NCBI GenBank assembly: GCA_038246575.1
Contig: JBBRVU010000129.1
Span: 1 to 12,400 of the forward strand
Length of the DNA: 12,400 nucleotides
Direction of reading: 5' to 3'
Source of the DNA: JACCUZ01 sp038246575
GTDB lineage: Bacteria > Actinomycetota > Actinomycetes > JACCUZ01
Shown in pieces: positions 11,956 through 12,400 of this stretch. The notes beneath the pieces are model-generated. The model ran no database searches. It was not told where the DNA came from and saw only the letters and a list, made by a program, of their open reading frames with translations. Position 1 is the stretch's first letter. Every line of letters starts with the position of its first letter. A program made the translations under genes and the position numbers.

Positions 11956-12194
11956 GTGTCGTAGACCGCGTCGTCCGGGTTGTCCCAGTCCTCGGCCCAC
12001 AGGCGGCTCACGTAGTTGCGGACCGCCAGATCATCGGCATCCGGTGGTGCCTCGCGAGGCGGGAACGGCTCGCGAATGGGGTCAATCACGAGTACCCCCT
12101 TCGTCGAGGCCCCCCAGAACGGGCTGGTGATTGTCTCCTTGAGAGCTATCGGGCTGACCCACGTGTGACTTGAGCCTGTCAAGGTCGGCTGCAT
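11949..12194 (-). CDS. Small acidic-tailed protein, probable antitoxin of the PemK/MazF-like toxin
   Basis: From ATG 12194 this is an 81-residue protein starting MQPTLTGSSHTWVSPIALKE. Its C-terminus is strongly acidic and aromatic (DDLAVRNYVSRLWAEDWDNP then DDAVYDTW), like the tails with which antitoxins wrap their toxin. No clear AbrB, RHH or HTH DNA-binding motif is visible in the N-terminal half. GGAAAG lies 7 nt before ATG 12194, which is chosen over ATG 12212 (MTESDLM...). Its stop overlaps the toxin start and its start is 4 nt after the stop of the upstream gene, giving a tight minus-strand operon. The antitoxin role rests on position and tail shape, not recognised homology. Confidence 0.7.
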   Translation of the reverse strand: MQPTLTGSSHTWVSPIALKETITSPFWGASTKGVLVIDPIREPFPPREAPPDADDLAVRNYVSRLWAEDWDNPDDAVYDTW

Positions 12195-12198
12195 GAGA

Positions 12199-12400
12199 TC
12201 ACTTTCCGTCATGCTTGGTCGCCCCCATATCTCCATCGGCGACGTCCCAGCGCTGCCGTGCCACCTCGAGTATGCCCATGAGTTGGTCCACTTGGCCACG
12301 GGCCAGAGAGACTCGGCTCAGCACCACGACGGGTACCTCGGTCATGCTCTCCAGGTCTGCTGCTTGTTCTTCTGGGGTCCCACTGAGCAGCGGAGGAGCC
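12199..12400 (-). CDS. Unknown protein, C-terminal part (5' end outside window)
   Basis: The minus-strand frame is open to the right edge. The visible 66 residues read APPLLSGTPEEQAADLESMT, then EVPVVVLSRVSLARGQVDQL, then MGILEVARQRWDVADGDMGA and TKHDGK. The acidic start, then EVPVVVLSR and an amphipathic helix (ARGQVDQLMGILEVARQRWD) look like genuine coding sequence. A smaller start at ATG 12345 (preceded by GGAG) is possible and would give a 48-residue protein. It ends at TGA 12199-12201, 4 nt before the antitoxin-like gene. I do not recognise it; as the first gene of the toxin operon it could be a third module component or an unrelated upstream gene. Confidence 0.5.
   Translation of the reverse strand, partial: APPLLSGTPEEQAADLESMTEVPVVVLSRVSLARGQVDQLMGILEVARQRWDVADGDMGATKHDGK

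Larger units (their letters stand above)
9580..12400. mobile_element. Probable decayed integrative element downstream of tRNA-Val(CAC)
   Basis: Past the tRNA terminator lie tandem 7-bp repeats like integrase arm sites, then DUF6907-like and small membrane-protein genes of the type common in actinobacterial phages and integrative elements, an excisionase-like HTH gene and a toxin operon. Two genes carry frame breaks and one is a recombinant. No integrase, replication or transfer gene is visible, so it is either a remnant or the integrase lies right of the window. The boundary is inferred. Confidence 0.5.

Noticed and set aside
11329..11964. 211-codon plus-strand open frame
   Set aside because: It lies opposite the HTH gene and the toxin, both of which show family motifs; it has no Shine-Dalgarno and no recognisable domain.

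Overview
The window is GC-rich with strong G/C third-position bias. It carries an SsgA-family cell-division gene, a PGPGW (TIGR02611-type) membrane protein beside it, actinobacterial-type integrative-element genes and apparent leaderless promoters (TAnnnT placed 6-9 nt before a start codon). Together these point to a chromosome of a morphologically complex actinobacterium, possibly Nocardioidaceae or a relative; the genus is an inference.

Layout. (1) 1-2741 is the right end of an integrative conjugative element: the helicase half of a MobF/TraA-type relaxase (cut by the window edge), a small excisionase-like HTH gene overlapping it, and a tyrosine integrase whose stop lies about 100 bp from the 3' end of tRNA-Val(GAC). 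(2) 2739-3008 is a minus-strand tRNA operon Gly(GCC)-Cys(GCA)-Val(GAC) with its own promoter. (3) 3161-9579 is core chromosome: a translationally coupled pabB-pabC pair (4-aminobenzoate branch of folate synthesis), a SnoaL/NTF2-like protein, a CGNR zinc-finger regulator followed at once by an FMN-dependent alpha-hydroxy-acid oxidase, a divergent EamA/DMT exporter, an SsgA-family protein with a sigma-B/SigH-like promoter, a PGPGW membrane protein, and tRNA-Val(CAC). (4) 9580-12400 looks like a decayed integrative element downstream of tRNA-Val(CAC): arm-type direct repeats, a frameshifted DUF6907-like gene, a 33-residue membrane protein, a protein with two copies of a CxxC...HxxC zinc module, a small membrane protein joined to the tail of a second DUF6907-like gene, a 16-bp perfect inverted repeat, an HTH excisionase-like gene, and a minus-strand operon of an unknown protein, a small acidic-tailed protein and a PemK/MazF-family toxin. 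No integrase is visible in this right-hand part.

The core block is therefore flanked by two valine tRNA genes pointing away from each other, each with mobile-element signals just past its 3' end. The least explained material is on the right: the duplicated zinc-module protein, the fusion by apparent recombination, and the three-gene toxin operon. Several genes near promoters show out-of-frame starts or +1 frame breaks, listed as findings. All homology statements come from reading motifs by eye; no search was run.
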